Assembly: GCF_009389715.1 (NCBI RefSeq)
Contig: NC_052392.1
Location: 31,141,575-31,205,574 of the forward strand
Reading direction: 5' to 3'
DNA length: 64,000 bases
DNA from: Phoenix dactylifera
Lineage: Eukaryota > Streptophyta > Magnoliopsida > Arecales > Arecaceae
Under the pieces are notes generated by a model. It was not told the origin of the DNA. It worked only from the letters and a program-made list of their open reading frames with translations, and made no database searches. The position numbers and the translations under genes are program-made. Numbering within the stretch: the first letter of the stretch is position 1; each line of letters begins with the position of its first letter. Shown in pieces: positions 1 to 12,908 of the stretch.

Positions 1-690
1 TCTCCCTCTTCACCACTCTTCCTCTCTCTAGAAATCCTATGGACTTTTGGAGGTCTAGACATTTTGATGGGCTTGGATAACCCTCGACCTAGGAGGGGTC
101 CCGAGTCTCCCGAATCTATTTTATGCGGCTCTAGGAGGGTTCTTGGTCAGTGTTATTCGGCTTTAGGAGAGGGTTCCGGATGACCTTGCTATGATCAGCT
201 GCTATAATCTATGGACGATTATGATTATTTAATGATGAGATCTAGCTCTGCAGGTGAGCAATCGTCTCGGCAAAAAGGTCTTGGGCAGATATATTTGATG
301 TCCCGAGTCCATAGATAAAAAGAGTACTTGATCGATATTAGTGTACTTGATTTGGAGATCGGTTAAGGTAAGAAGTTAATTTTGTACACAATCACTTATA
401 TAGATAACATGTATTTTATAACATGTATCAATGATTTTGAGATTTGCATCATTTGACATGTGATTGTTGATTGATTTGTGACTTGGTTATATATGTATAT
501 ATTTCTTTACTATATAGACATACCAAATATTGGTGATTATGGTTGCTTAGATTATGGTTTTAGTTGTTTGGAATGTGATGCTGATTATTTTAAAATTTGA
601 ATATGAAATATAATATAAAATTATATATTTTTTTGGTATAGATTAAATTGAATGATTTGATTGATGAATAAAAAGATTTTGTCCTATGGA
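1..690. other. Gene-free sequence, possibly part of a large LTR retroelement
   Basis: The segment contains G/A-rich phrases (CTAGGAGGGTTCTTGGTC, TTTAGGAGAGGGTTCCGG) that recur imperfectly, and it runs into the 34-bp tandem array. Such arrays are often found in Gypsy LTRs, but no coding or primer-binding evidence is visible here. Confidence 0.3.
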
Positions 691-730
691 TTGTATGTCA
701 TGGGCCGAATCATGGGACATGGGACGTTGG

Positions 731-945
731 TTTGTTACTACGGGCTGAAGCATGTATATTCTAGTTTGGCACCGCAGGCCAAAGTGCGAATATTTAGTTT
801 GTCACCGTAGGCTGAAGCGCGAATATATTGATTTGCTACTGTGGGGCAAAGTGCAAATATCTTGATTTGCCACTGTGAGCCAAAACGCGGATACAGTGGT
901 TTGCCACCACGGGCCGAAGCATGGAATTATGGTTTGCCTATCATG
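731..945. repeat. 34-bp imperfect tandem repeat array, six copies plus a partial one
   Basis: Units begin with TTTG at 731, 765, 798, 832, 866, 900 and 933, a period of 33-34 bp. The shared core is TTTGCCACCGYGGGCCGAAG followed by a GCGAATAT-like tail. Copies have diverged by several substitutions each, so the array is old. Confidence 0.85.
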
Positions 946-2513
946 GTCTCACGATGGATAGTCCAAATCAAAAAAATAATTGTTGATCAAAAATCTAAAT
1001 AAAAATGGAAGATAAAATATATAAAACTAATGTATATAATATCTGGCGTGTTCTCTTTCTCTACATTCCTTTTACTGTCTCACCTCGTTCTCCCGGTTGG
1101 AAGTCCATTAACCTCCATCTCTCCCTTTCTCTTCATTCCTTTTATTTTTTATTCTTTTCTATTTTTTTGTCTCTTTTTTATTCCCTTACTGCTTTCTCTC
1201 TTTTTTTGGCTTTTGATCCCCCCGACCCCCCGCGCGCGCTCTTGTCGGGACTTAGAATCTTGCTTTAATGGCAGCATCACTAATTAAACCAGTCAAAATC
1301 CATTCAACCACCAAAAAGGACGGACATTAAAAGCCACCACCAAAGAACTCGCAACAGCCCAAGAAAAGCTAGATGCTGTTCATGACGTAGTTCACACTGC
1401 ACCAGTCCATCGCCATGCAAGACGACAGTGCCCACTCGAGCCCCGCACTCAACGCTGGTGCGATTCACAGCACATATATACCTCCCACCAACCAAATTCT
1501 GGCCACCTTTGTTGCCGGCCAACAATTTTTGAGCCCATTTATAAAGATACTTCGATTAATTCCTTGTAATAAACTGCCACTCAAATATGCGATGCTCTGC
1601 AAAGTTTTCCAGTGGACGTAATAATTTGCTAGATATAATATGCGAGCTCTACTTTCCAATATTCTAACAATGCCCATAAAGAAGAAGAAAGATCTATAAA
1701 TATATACCTCCTGAGGGAATCAAGAAATCTTCTGTAATGCACAACTACAACAACAAAAAAGAAACACGGACGCTGGAAACAACATATATGCTGATGCAAA
1801 GTTGCTAAGAACTTCCATCAAAGAGGAGCTGGCATCCAACATGCATGCATCTACCAAAGCAGCAGCTGCATTCTCCTTCTCGAGGATTCAAGAGGACAGT
1901 AACCAGTCCTTATTTAATTCCCCAGACACACAAAAGAGCAGTAGATAGCGTAGATATATTATGCAAGGACAGATAGTGCTCAAAAGATTATTTTAGATAA
2001 CAATCAGATGCAGCATAAAGACTTGAAACTTAACAAGTCTAGATTCAAAGTCTTCTTATAAAATTTTGAGTTAATCTATTCATCCAACCCTCCAACCCAA
2101 ATGTAATCTATATCAAGTAAGCAGTACTAGAGCGTTGCTTATTGATGAACTAATATGGATCTAATTAAAGTGGAAGCCCTCCACAGTGATTGCACTGGAG
2201 AGCCTGTTTCTGTGATATGGATACTCACTCCTCTCTGTGGAAGGTTGAGGCGGATGTTTACTTCCATCTGGAACTACTTCCGTTAGTCCTTTCCCTATGA
2301 GTGAATAAAATTTCATATGGAGTCTTTAGATGTTTTATCTTTATAGAATGGTTTTCTATGTGGTGTTTCTTACTAGGCTCCATTCTTGTTGGAGTGTAAT
2401 GGCTTGTGCTCCTTTTTTTTGATCGAATGGTTGCCAAATAAGTTTCTCATTCCTCTCCTTTTTTTTAACCAGTGACCTGTACTCGGAGCTGCAAGCAACA
2501 CAGGACCTGGTTG
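946..2513. other. Gene-free spacer
   Basis: No open frame with recognisable homology. There is a CT/T-rich tract at about 1055-1215 and a GC-rich patch (CCCCCCGCGCGCGC) near 1226. The longest frames (under 90 codons, on both strands) are overlapping and low-complexity. Confidence 0.6.
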
Positions 2514-2518
2514 ACAAC

Positions 2519-2855
2519 TGTTGGTTACTAAACTTAGTTTTTAATATTTAGTAACTTATGGTTTTATTTCAATAATTGCATATTAGTATGGTGAGAAGTT
2601 ACATGTCTTTTGGTTTTTTGGTCATGTGGGAGTTACATGGAGTTATAAAAAATTTATTTAGAGAGAGTTATTTGAGATTTATTTGGGGTTATGAATGGTG
2701 TAATGACTAATTCAATTAGGGAGGTTAAAAGACCATCTAAAGTCCCTATAAATATCCATGTACTCTAATTGTGTTTGGATGTGAGTTAAATAAAAATTAT
2801 TTTTCTTCCAAACTTTCTTCTTGAGTGTTCTTCCTCATATTTTTTTTATCTAACA
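2519..2855 (+). mobile_element. Solo LTR (337 bp) with 5-bp target-site duplication ACAAC
   Basis: The element opens TGTTGGTTACTAAAC and closes TTTATCTAACA, so its ends are TGTTG...CAACA-like short inverted termini. The 5 bp before it (2514-2518) and after it (2856-2860) are both ACAAC, the hallmark of LTR-retrotransposon integration. A TATA-like CTATAAATATCC sits at about 2745, with a T-rich end typical of Copia LTRs. No second LTR or internal region follows, so it is a solo LTR left by recombination. Confidence 0.85.
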
Positions 2856-2880
2856 ACAACTTCCTATTACTTTAAAGATC

Positions 2881-3175
2881 CACTAGTTCCAATATTTTTT
2901 TTTAAAAAAAAAAATCGTAATTGATCCAAAGGATCACCAAATTTTATATGGACTACTTTTGCCATTATAAGTAGGATTGGATAGGATCCAGAAGTGAGAT
3001 CCACTATAAATATGACCATATATTTCAGTTTATAATCAATAAAATAAAATTAAAATTCTACTTTCATCATTTTTTTTATTTTTTCTAAATTTTTTTTGAA
3101 AGATTCGAGTTGAACAGATTAAGATAAATCTTTTTCTTTCTCGATCAGGTTGATGATATGCTAGACTTTAGTTAA
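2881..3175 (+). mobile_element. Decayed LTR fragment related to the one at 7411-8099
   Basis: Two stretches match the 7.4-8.1 kb remnant. One is the ATAAGTAGGATTGGATAGG segment (about 2967). The other runs from ATTCGAGTTGAACAG to GACTTTAGTT (3103-3173) and matches GAATCGAGTTAAATAG to GCTTTAGT (8034-8104). The primer-binding site is eroded (TTGATGATATGCTAGAC). Confidence 0.5.
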
Positions 3176-6100
3176 GTAGGCCACAGCCACGATATTTCAA
3201 GGCCAAGATATTTTAGCTGACAAACTGACGTAGAGGGAGTGCAAAGATAGTGACATTTTAACACGGTCATTAGTTTTAGCTGTTTGTTATATTACACATG
3301 TCTAATGTGATCCAAAAGCTTCACGACTGCAGTCATGCACGCTCCCCATGGTTATTGATGTTTTTTTAAGGATCCCTTCTATGGTACTTTTCATGCTCAT
3401 GTTTTAGAGCCACAGATCGGGCTTAGGGTTGGAAACCGAGGTCCAAAGAATTTCCGGGCCGGGCTTGGACAAGGACTCTTATAGAAGATACATAGTGGCC
3501 CGTTTTGAGCCCAGCCTGGTCCAAAATGCACTTGAGTCAGGTTGGGCTCGGTTTTATATACTTTCCGGAGGAAGTTACCGTCTTATTAGGCAAAGTACAA
3601 CAGATATAATAAACGAACGGATAAACGATAAGGCAGAAAAGCCACCGGATTCATTTCATAGATGAGGTGAATTAAGGCAGCTAGGCAGCTTCCAGTCCTC
3701 TATATATCACAACCTAATGGAAGTAATTTTTGACCGCACTGGGCAGTATTATTTTCAACAATCAAAGTATACATATAAAAAGAGCAGTAGGTCTTATATA
3801 TGTAACATATTAATCCATTCACTAATAAAATGAAATTTTGAACTTCCTCCTAAGAAAAATTTGGTTAAGTTTATAATTTGCAAGGCCACGAAAAAGTTGG
3901 AGAAAAGGGCCTAATTGTTTGTATATATGGAATTTCATGCATGTATTCCAAGGGGCACACAGCCATAGCCATCTCCTGCACCTATATTCAATTTATGCGA
4001 CACATATTTATAGAAAAACAAACAACACAATTGATTGGGTTGTAGCTTTAGTAGCCAATTATTCTGAAACTATTTTTTGGATCTATTCTTCTACAACACC
4101 ATTCCAATTTTCGCATATTTTGTATGCTGATTCTCATAAATGTATTTATTTAATATTTCTATAATACATTGGATACTATATATATATATATATATATAAA
4201 AGGTATGGGTGGGTTTCCTTTTTTTTTTTTAAGGTGTGGTTAGGTAGTTTTGGCCTTCTAGTAACACATGATTTTCCTTTTTTACTGCCCTCAAAAAGCG
4301 AGGTGAACCAGTTTGGTCGTCTTGCTAAAAGTCTGTGGTAAGCGAGGTGAAATTCCATTACTTCAAAAAAATAAAAAGAAAATCTCCTAGCTGTGAAGAA
4401 ATGAGATCACTTATTTGGAAAAAATAAGGAAGAAAATCTCCTAGCCATGAAGAAAACGAGATCGCTTGTTGGAATGCTTGTGCTTGAGAGAGGTTCAATT
4501 CTGATTCAGATGATGACAATGCTGCTAGATTTGAAAAAATATTGTGCTATATTGTTGCAAGATGTAACTTCATAATTCCACCATTCATACCAGAGCAAAA
4601 CCGCTAAAAAAGATGTGATTACAGGTATTCTATTTGCAATTGCAGATGCTACTATCGCCGAGGTGTTCTTGATATACCGATGCTAGACATGTTTAAGTTG
4701 ATTGTCAACCTAAAACCAAAATAATTTCAAAATCTCTATGAAAGAAAACATACTGATAAAGGAATAACATATCAACAAGAAGTTATATAGCTTATGAAAC
4801 TAATACCCAAACAATGAGAGCATGAAGATCTTGATCAACAATTTGAAGGGAAGGGATGGAGCAGTTCTCCTAAGCAAAAGAGATCAGAATTTAAAAATCC
4901 AAGGATAAATCATTTGGAATGAAAAATTTAAATATGGACATCTATGTAGCTTTTGAAGAAGATAGCTATTGGAGTTTAAAAAACAGATGCTATTGCTTGT
5001 CGATTGAAAACAAAGGCAAATGCATTCATGCCTCCATCAAATGGTACCTTACAGAGAATAGCCATGCCAGTAAATAAGAATTGAATAAGAACAACTACAA
5101 TATGAGGCTTCTTCCCTGCCATGTCAGGCAAATTGGCATGGCTATCCATTCTTGTGGGCTTACACAAATATATAGAGGAATTGGGAAAAGTCTAGAGTTA
5201 GACAAGAGGATTGTAGGTGAGATAAATTTGTGGTCTCACTGTGGTCTTCTTTATCACTTCATTCTTTTTCTCATAATCATTTTCACCTATCCAGAGAATG
5301 GTGTTCTTATATATTCTGAATTAATGTTCTGTGGCACCAATTAAAAGCAGCAGATTTTGAGTGTGGAAAGGTGATGGTTACCCTAGAAGCATGCTCATGA
5401 GACATCACATAGTGGGATACTATTTCATGCATGTTACCTGTCTATCAATCATTTGATGCTTCTTTGTTGTACTGGGATGAGCGCATGACAATAACCCTTG
5501 ATGTAGAGAAAATATTCATTGCACCAAGAGTGGCTGCATGAATGAAGTGGGGATGCCTCCAATTTTCTTTTTTGGTGGAGTTTATAGGGACAAGGTAAGT
5601 CAGCTCATAGGTGGGAGATACCTATGAATCAAAAGTAGGAATTGGAGAATCATGGAGCTCCTCCAACACCTCTATTTTTTTATTTTTCTTGGCTGTGCTA
5701 ATGAAAGAGAAGGTCGAAAGTGATACCATCCAAACAGGAGGTCACATACTGTGTTTGACAGGGATAGAATACTTGAAGCACTATCAAACTTTGACATAGT
5801 TCCAATCCATAGCCCTGATTCCATTCCCATGTTCTTCTTCATCCATAGCCTAATTCTATTTTCCTAGTTGTCCATTTAATTAGCTTTGCTGCAACAGAAG
5901 ACAAGCATACATCAAGAAATTTAGAAGAAAAAAAAGAAAAAAAGAAGAAGGATTAAGAAAAGAAAGAAGCACATCCATATATATTTAATGCATTTATTAT
6001 GCAAAATTGATTCCTTCTGTCATCATTTTTATCATTTATTTGGCAAGCAGCTAATGCTAGTAATACCACATGTAGGCCCCTTTGTCAATGGGGACAAGTC

Positions 6101-7400
6101 AAGTAATCCAGTGTCAGGCCACGCATTTAAGCTAGAAAACCATGGGCATATACCATCGGCAAAGTAAGTGGCCTTGGCCAAAATGTCTACTTTCTTTATG
6201 CAAAGAACTTGTTAGCTTTCCTTCAGTTCCCTTTTTTATAGGCAACACCATCATGGCCATCTCTTACCCTGGTCCCTTTTTTATTTTGTGAGATGCCTAT
6301 GAAGTCACTTCACTTGCATGGAAAGGACCGTTTTCAATCACAACGAGAATAGCTTTTGAGAGGGGAAAGAAGTGATGCAGAAGAAATGATAGCATTTCTA
6401 AGAGAATCTAGTTTTAACCTGGGAGATGCTTCTAATCTTGCTACTTACATGCCAGATCTTGTATATGACCAAATTTGTAAAGGATCCTGCCAATAGTTGC
6501 TGCTCGAGGGATTTATTTATTAAGTACATACTAATTGTTGAAGGTACATTGCATGTTTAGGAAATCATTGCCTAGCTAAATGTGTCGTGAGCAACGCTTT
6601 TTTTTATTCTTATGCAAGGCCCTTTTTATGGCCATGCTTGAGCAAGACAATGATATGCATATAATTGATAAAATATATAACAGTCTAAAATGAACCATGG
6701 ACCCTCCAAATTGCAGATCCACACGATTAATTAATCATGATCTATACATAAGCTTAAAAATCAAAGTTTAATGGTTTTTTTGGTCTCTAATAAATATATC
6801 ATGTGAGTGCAAAAGTGTGTCCCTTCAATGGTATGAGATCATGTTTTGTTATGATATCAAAGTATCAAAATCTTTATTTTTAACTATACATTTTTACCAT
6901 TTATAGATATGATCAATAAGACATTATCAATTTAAATGCCCTATCATATATAAGTGCAATAGGTATCTTTTAGTTTGATACATATGAAACACATACTTGG
7001 GATCTCTAAGAGATGCAATCTTTTTATAACTTCTAGATATTTTTACAAGCATGGATCATAATCAATAAGGTGGATCTTTGGTTTAAATACCCCATCATTG
7101 ATTATGAAACCATTAAATATTTTACTAGATATTTAATGTAAAGTTTGTAATTTAACTCACACATACATACATACATACATACATATATGCATACATATAC
7201 ATATACATGTATACCATAATACATACATAAATCTAATTTTTTAACAAAAAACATATATTTATATACACATACCTTCCCCTCCTCGCCCATCATAACTTCC
7301 CCCTCTTCCCTCGCCCATCATAATTTCCCCCTCCCTCCTCACTTCTAGGTTGTCGATCACTCCGTTGCCATGTCCCCTCTGTCACCTCCCTCATCACCAA
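3176..7400. other. Gene-free region with minor repeats
   Basis: No gene is supported. Contents are a GGCCCGTTTTGAGCCCAGCC-type patch (3419-3560) resembling hAT-MITE interiors, an AT microsatellite (about 4173-4197), and a tandem duplication of about 60 bp (GAAAATCTCCTAGC...GAGATC, 4378-4410 and 4432-4464). There is also an ACAT-rich tract at 7160-7210, and related phrases at about 6907-6955 and 7048-7096 (ATCAATAAG...TTTAAAT). Short ORFs here are not convincing. Confidence 0.55.
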
Positions 7401-7410
7401 TGATCTAGGA

Positions 7411-8099
7411 GGATTAGCAGACTTGACGTGGACCACTTTGGTCACTACAAGTAGGGTTGGATAGGGTTCAGGAGCAAAATCTACGTACCACATCAGAAAG
7501 CTAAACTTCTAATAGCCATAAATTGGTCATACGATCGATTTTAGATTGAGAAAAACTTTCTTTTGAAATTGAGTATTTTTTCGAAATCTACGACTTAATG
7601 TTAACCCCTTAATTAAAGGGTTAAATCAAGCTGAAATTATATTGTTTTAGCCTCGAAATAAGCCGGTCAAACCGAAAGTTTTCTTTTAGAAAAAGATTTT
7701 AATTGAGTGTATCTTCCAATTCATGAGGAATTAAATAAAACAATAGAAAATAAAATTGATGTAAAAGTCGAGATCTACCCCCCGTAGGGCTTTAGTTTTT
7801 TTTTTTTTTGATTGATTATTTCTACTTATCATGTTTATTTGTGGAAACTTAGTCCTATTCGTATTAGGAAAGGAATCTGATCCAAATTGTGAAAGGAAGG
7901 ACCTCGCTATTATTATAAATACGCGTTGTGCATCTTAGTTTAGGAGGTGTGAATCATCAAGGAAAGAAAATGAGACATAAACACTACTTTCATAATTTTT
8001 TCACCTTTTTCTTTTTCTTTTTTTTTTGAGAGAGAATCGAGTTAAATAGGTCGAAAAAATTCTTCCTTCTCTCCGATCGGACCAAGTTGGCATTAGAGC
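7411..8099 (+). mobile_element. Remnant of an LTR retrotransposon: LTR 3' part plus primer-binding site
   Basis: A TATA-like TATTATAAATACGCG is at about 7912. A T-rich tract and GAGAGAGAATCGAG follow, then TGGCATTAGAGC at 8088-8099, which differs at two positions from TGGTATCAGAGC, the site complementary to initiator tRNA-Met. The next words, TTTAGTCC, are typical of Copia leaders. The left LTR border is not clear and no second LTR is seen. Confidence 0.55.
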
Positions 8100-10500
8100 T
8101 TTAGTCCTTTATATCTGTGGAGCTTTTAGTTTATAATTTAGACGCACGAGCAATACAAGCAAATAAAAGAAGGATTGTCCATGCTTCAAATACATCAAAG
8201 AACAAAAACAAATATGGTAGCTAGTTCTACTACGACGGGTGATTAGATGAAGAGATGCCTCACACAACTAGAAAAAAAGATTGCATAATTTACCGAGATC
8301 ATCTTTCGATTGGCAATACTCTCAACACAAGCACTAGCAACTTCTATTGTAAAGCTATCTTCCACTAGCAAACCATGCCCGGGTGGCATTGCAATTGGTT
8401 CTTACCCGACCAAAAGTCAGTTATGTTGATGAAGCAGTCCTCGACGGTCATCATGGCGGAGGGCATGCTGGCCGAGACACCACCACCTTTTCCGGCCAGA
8501 TGTTAGTGATGCCGTCTTGCTTCAAATTAAGGCTGTCTGTATTGTGCCCATTCAAAGGAATTGCTGATGTCCTAGGGTAGCTTCCACCACCTTCCTCCAC
8601 GGGTATGGTCATGTTTCATGACTTTGCTTCAACAAAGCTTCCAGTGTTTCCGTGAACGTCCACGGTGTCGCCATGCATGCATCAACTTTGTAGTAATTTT
8701 TGGCCTGTTTCTTTTCATCTTACATGGACCGTTGGTGTGTTATGTATTAGCCTCCCGGCGACTGTGTTTGTTGAACATAATGCCAAGCCCGTATCAAATA
8801 CTGAGTTGGAAGCTGATGTTGGTGCCCGTACATAAATCATTTTGTACTGAAAATTTTATCATTTTATTTTCTTTGATATAGTTGGATTTTTCTGAACTTG
8901 GATTATTATGTTTGTTAGATGGTTATATTCTTATTTTTGAATTATTGAGTTTGTTAAATAGTTGCGTTATTATTTGGATGTATTTATTAAATGAGTTGGT
9001 ATGAATTATATTATTAAAATTTTAAAATAAATAAAAAAATTAAACGGTTTTTGATTTTTTGGTTTTGGTTTTGATCTTTTGCAATTGTTTCGGTGGCGGT
9101 TATGAGTTTTTTATTCTAGAAACCATTCAATTTCTGCTTCAATTTTAGAGAGTTGTGGTGGATTTGGGTTTGGTTCCATTTTTTTCGCTAACTACACCGT
9201 ATCCACACTGTTGATATCCCTAAATAGTTATTCAATAAAAACTAAATGGAACAACAAAAGGTTTCAAATTAATGTTAATGCTAACAAAGAAGGTAGCTTT
9301 TTTATGAGAAATGGTCGCTCGACCTATTAGAGTCGTATGCGTTATTTGTATAATTATAAATAAACGTACAAAGGATTCCTTCCTGTCCTCATCATTCTTC
9401 ATAGTGCATGAATCCAAAAGCCTATGGACTCGGGATCGCACGGTTTACACTTTAGAATATTGTGTGATGTTGTATGGCTGCCATAAGGAGATAGGCAGCT
9501 ATCAATGATGACACACTGTGTATGGCATGTTATGCCACTTTATTTAATAGTCGTTCATCTCCTGATGGCAGCCATCAAATGCTACATAGCAATCTACTAA
9601 GTGAACCACGTGTTGCGGAGGATCCATGCTCAAGCCCATGCAACTCTACCTGACATAATATCTAGATCAACTATAGTAATGGGCCGTATCTATTTTATGG
9701 TTAACCATGCAATGCTATATATATAAACCATTTATTTGATAAAGACTATTGATTTGAAAAGTATAGCCACCTACGGAAATCCAATCCTGCTTACATCTTT
9801 AGTTTTACTAAATAGTACTGGAATGAGCCTAAGCTTAGAGGCAATAACAAAAAAATTGGGATGGTTCTCCATTAATCTTTCGATTAGTAATAAACTCTGC
9901 CGAAGAAAGGTTTCACTAATTGCCAAGAGGTCCCTCACTTTGTAAGGGTCGACTAGAGGACCCTGATAAGTCATGGCTTCCCCAAGTAGGAGGGATTAAA
10001 ATGTGAGTTTCAATGACAAATTAATGAGCAAAAGAAGCGCAATTATGCTATGAGGGCTGGCCGGAAACTAGGTGCCCCATTTAGCTCTTTCAGTAGTCAA
10101 AATTTTAGTTTTGACAAAAAAAAAAAAAAAAAAGGTATTCCTTCTCTAACTTATTGCTCCTCATTCTATGTATTTTGAAAGCCGCGTATGAAATGATCTA
10201 AACATGAAATTTTTGTTTCGACATAAGAGAAAGGGAGTAGAACAATTTTTTAAAAACTACAACCAATGTTATCATATTGGAAAATATGCATCCTACTTCA
10301 TCCAAATTTCCCAAGCTAGGGCAGAAGCCAGGCAGCCCAAATCGGGCCATTTGTTTTTACAAACTATAACAACTAATCATTTATATGCATGGAATAAAAG
10401 AAAATCCATTGACATCAGACATTGGCCAAATTGTAGAAGCTATATTGTTGTCTCTCACATGCAGCCACAAAGCATATGAATGTTGCTCCAAATTAGCTCC
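8100..10500. other. Gene-free spacer
   Basis: Nothing recognisable on either strand. Frames at 8383-8580, 8618-8881 and 9771-9974 (-) are short, without domain signatures or supporting splice sites. Confidence 0.5.
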
Positions 10501-10504
10501 CCCA

Positions 10505-10630
10505 AGTAAATAGAAAAGAGGGGAGGTCCGGTACGTAGAGGTTCGGTTGTATCTGGTGTTACTTCTATATAGAGATTGTACTTGTGTTTCGAACTCGTGA
10601 CCTACAAGTCATAATAGAGCAATTTTAATA
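10505..10630 (-). mobile_element. tRNA-derived SINE fragment
   Basis: On the - strand the segment reads TGTAGGTCACGAGTTCGAAA (Pol III B-box-like, about 10585-10605), then a CAATCTCT...GTACCGGACCTCCCC series. That is the order seen in the widespread angiosperm Au-like SINEs (B box, an AACAGCCTCT-like stretch, a CGTAC...GGACCC-like stretch). The A box and 3' tail are not clear. Confidence 0.5.
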
Positions 10631-10792
10631 TTCCTCCAAGAATTATTTTTTTTAATTAGCTCCTTTAAGTCCTATGACCAATTGTAGGCTGAAACTTGTA
10701 TGTGGCCGAGCCCCTTGAATAGGAACTGATAGGCACTCATCACTTAATCCTAGGAATCTTTGCCCTCCTACCTGACTTTTAAGTTTTGACCA

Positions 10793-10830
<38 letters not shown>

Positions 10831-10832
10831 GC
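10793..10832. repeat. Compound CT/CA microsatellite
   Basis: A run of CT dinucleotides passes directly into a run of CA dinucleotides. Confidence 0.9.
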
Positions 10833-10839
10833 AAACACA

Positions 10840-12690
10840 GACAAATGGGCCTCAAATCCATTTCATGGTAAGCAGTCAGCAAAAGCACACGGATTTACGG
10901 TGACACAAGTCCTCCAATTCCTTGAAGACATAGATGTTTCAGGGAAGTTTGGAAATAGATTTTGAAAGATTCTTGATTTCTCACCACGAAATTCCCAGAG
11001 CCCACAAATTTGATGGGAACTTATTTTTCTTTTTTGGTAAAATATCTTAATTTTGTTAACTTCATGATGAATCATGATGACAAGAAACTAAATGCCACTT
11101 ATCATATATTCTTTCCCATATTTGGAGTGGGTATTGGTTGGACCATGACCACCGCACAACTGGTGGACCAGTCCAACCGAGAAACAACACACAAAACGAC
11201 GAATAAAAAGAAAAAAATCGCAATACATGCGCATTTGTGCGCGTTGCTTTCTGGTTGGACCGGTCCGCCAACTTAGCAGCGAAAATTACACCCATATTTG
11301 AATCCCACTGGCAGCACTCTCACTAAAACGACTTGATGAACTGGAGCCTAAAACATGGCCCAATTCTCTTGTCTAGGTTATATGTACAAACTTGCATGCA
11401 TGGCTATCATGCATGCCTTCAATCGCGAGGATAACGTTTGAGAGGTATGGTTAAAGATAAGATCCAAATCCACATCACCAAGTCCTATTTTTTTCAGCTT
11501 TCTATCTGGTAACGAGTATCACGTAAGCGCCCCATGGTGATCACCGAAATACTATGGATGAGACTAAATACTATTTGTACGTGGTTCAGGTGACTCAAGC
11601 CAAAACACATCATTAATATTGGTCATTCTAATCGAAGATAAGCCTTTGAAAGCAATTGTTCTTTTATTAAACATGGAAGGTGATGGCATGAAACCAAAAT
11701 GGGAGCAGTTTTTCTGTCCTTGTACATCACCAAAACTGCCACATTCATGGCCTCCTAAGTCATGGCCTTTGTCTTCTCTCTAGTTGTACATATTGTCACC
11801 TTGTCTTCATGATACGTTCTAGTTTACAGCTAATAATGTCGAGTTACAAAATGCCTTGTGGCTTTACATCACTTTGTTTAATATTGTCATGATCTCATGG
11901 ATGTTAAAGTGTTTAGTAGTTAAAATTTGCCATGGATGCTTAGCAAAAGCTGGTACCCTTCTCGGTCTATACTAAGATGATAGCGTGCCCTGTGTGATTG
12001 GACTTACTTGTTTCTGTTCATGTCCTTTGATTAACCAAATTGGTATAGATGGGCTTAGCTAGCCCTGGTTTCAAAAAGATTAGTGACAAGTTCATGTGAT
12101 GAAGCTTAAGCAAATACACAAGTGACAAGTTTCTTGCTATGCTCAATTTTATATGGATGAAGTGGTTGCAAAGATCATGCCTTTTAATTCATTAGATCCC
12201 AACTTGTAAAAGAATATTTTTATTAAATATTGTATACACAACAAAATATAATTGATTAATTCCAGTGGTTGGGTGATTCTTGCTTATATAATCTTTGATG
12301 GACATTTGCTTTCATCATCGACGGGTTGGTTTTGCTTTCTTTGTTTCTTCCAAGCTAATCATGTAGTTAGGTTGGTTAGAAAACCTGCCTGGATTTATCA
12401 TCATGCACTTTAATTTGGTTTAATTAAATTAATCTAGGAGCTTGTAGCCAGCTTATTGGTTCCTGGATTACCTAATATACTACATTGACTTTGGAGTCGC
12501 ATCCACCATAGGATGCTTATCACCTGTGGAAACATATATGAGTCATGAGTCATGGGTGTGATCTCCACCTAAAGGTTTTCACTATTATTTATACTAGTGG
12601 AGAGACGCATTCCCTCTTTCATTTATTGTTGCACTAATCTTGTTTTCTTATTAAAAAGAGAAAACTGAATCACCAAGGACCATTTATAAT
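10840..12690. other. Gene-free spacer
   Basis: No recognisable gene. Two opposite-strand frames at 11010-11295 overlap an imperfect inverted pair of TTGGACCGGTCC / GGTTGGACCATG-like phrases (11138-11275), perhaps a small decayed MITE. Confidence 0.4.
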
Positions 12691-12691
12691 A

Positions 12692-12908
12692 GGGTTCAGT
12701 TTGTATCTTTTGCGCGAAAGGGTAACTCACCCTCTTTCGCAACATCGACTATTGGATTGTGCAATGGCTACTTCGATATTTATGCAGGCGGATGGAAGAA
12801 AAAGGTTGGGATGCTTAAAAAGAGCTCTACGATGCACAATCCAACCAATAGTTGACATTGCAAAACAATATCGATCATTCTTTCACGTAAAAGATACAGC
12901 CCAAATCC
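12692..12908. mobile_element. Fold-back MITE, copy 1 (217 bp)
   Basis: Arms of about 70 bp are inverted. The left end GGGTTCAGTTTGTATCTTTT pairs with the reverse complement of the right end, GGATTTGGGCTGTATCTTTT, continuing through a CGAAAG / CAACATCGACTATTGG series to TTGGATTGTGCA. The 9 bp outside each end (TTTATAATA and TTTACGGTA) agree at 6 of 9 positions, compatible with a Mutator-type target duplication. A frame at 12701-12922 is a by-product of the palindrome. A second copy is at 32895-33084. Confidence 0.75.

Noticed and set aside
4480..5560. Possible decayed transposase or Myb/SANT-type coding region on the + strand
   Set aside because: Open pieces are short and interrupted, and I saw no catalytic motif that would name a superfamily.
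9771..9974. - strand frame with a regular-looking amphipathic sequence
   Set aside because: No known domain, and an overlapping + frame of equal length; nothing around it supports a gene.
10793..10832. Regularly spaced repeats considered as a CRISPR array, along with the 731-945 array
   Set aside because: One is a dinucleotide microsatellite and the other has no unique spacers; the genome is a plant's.
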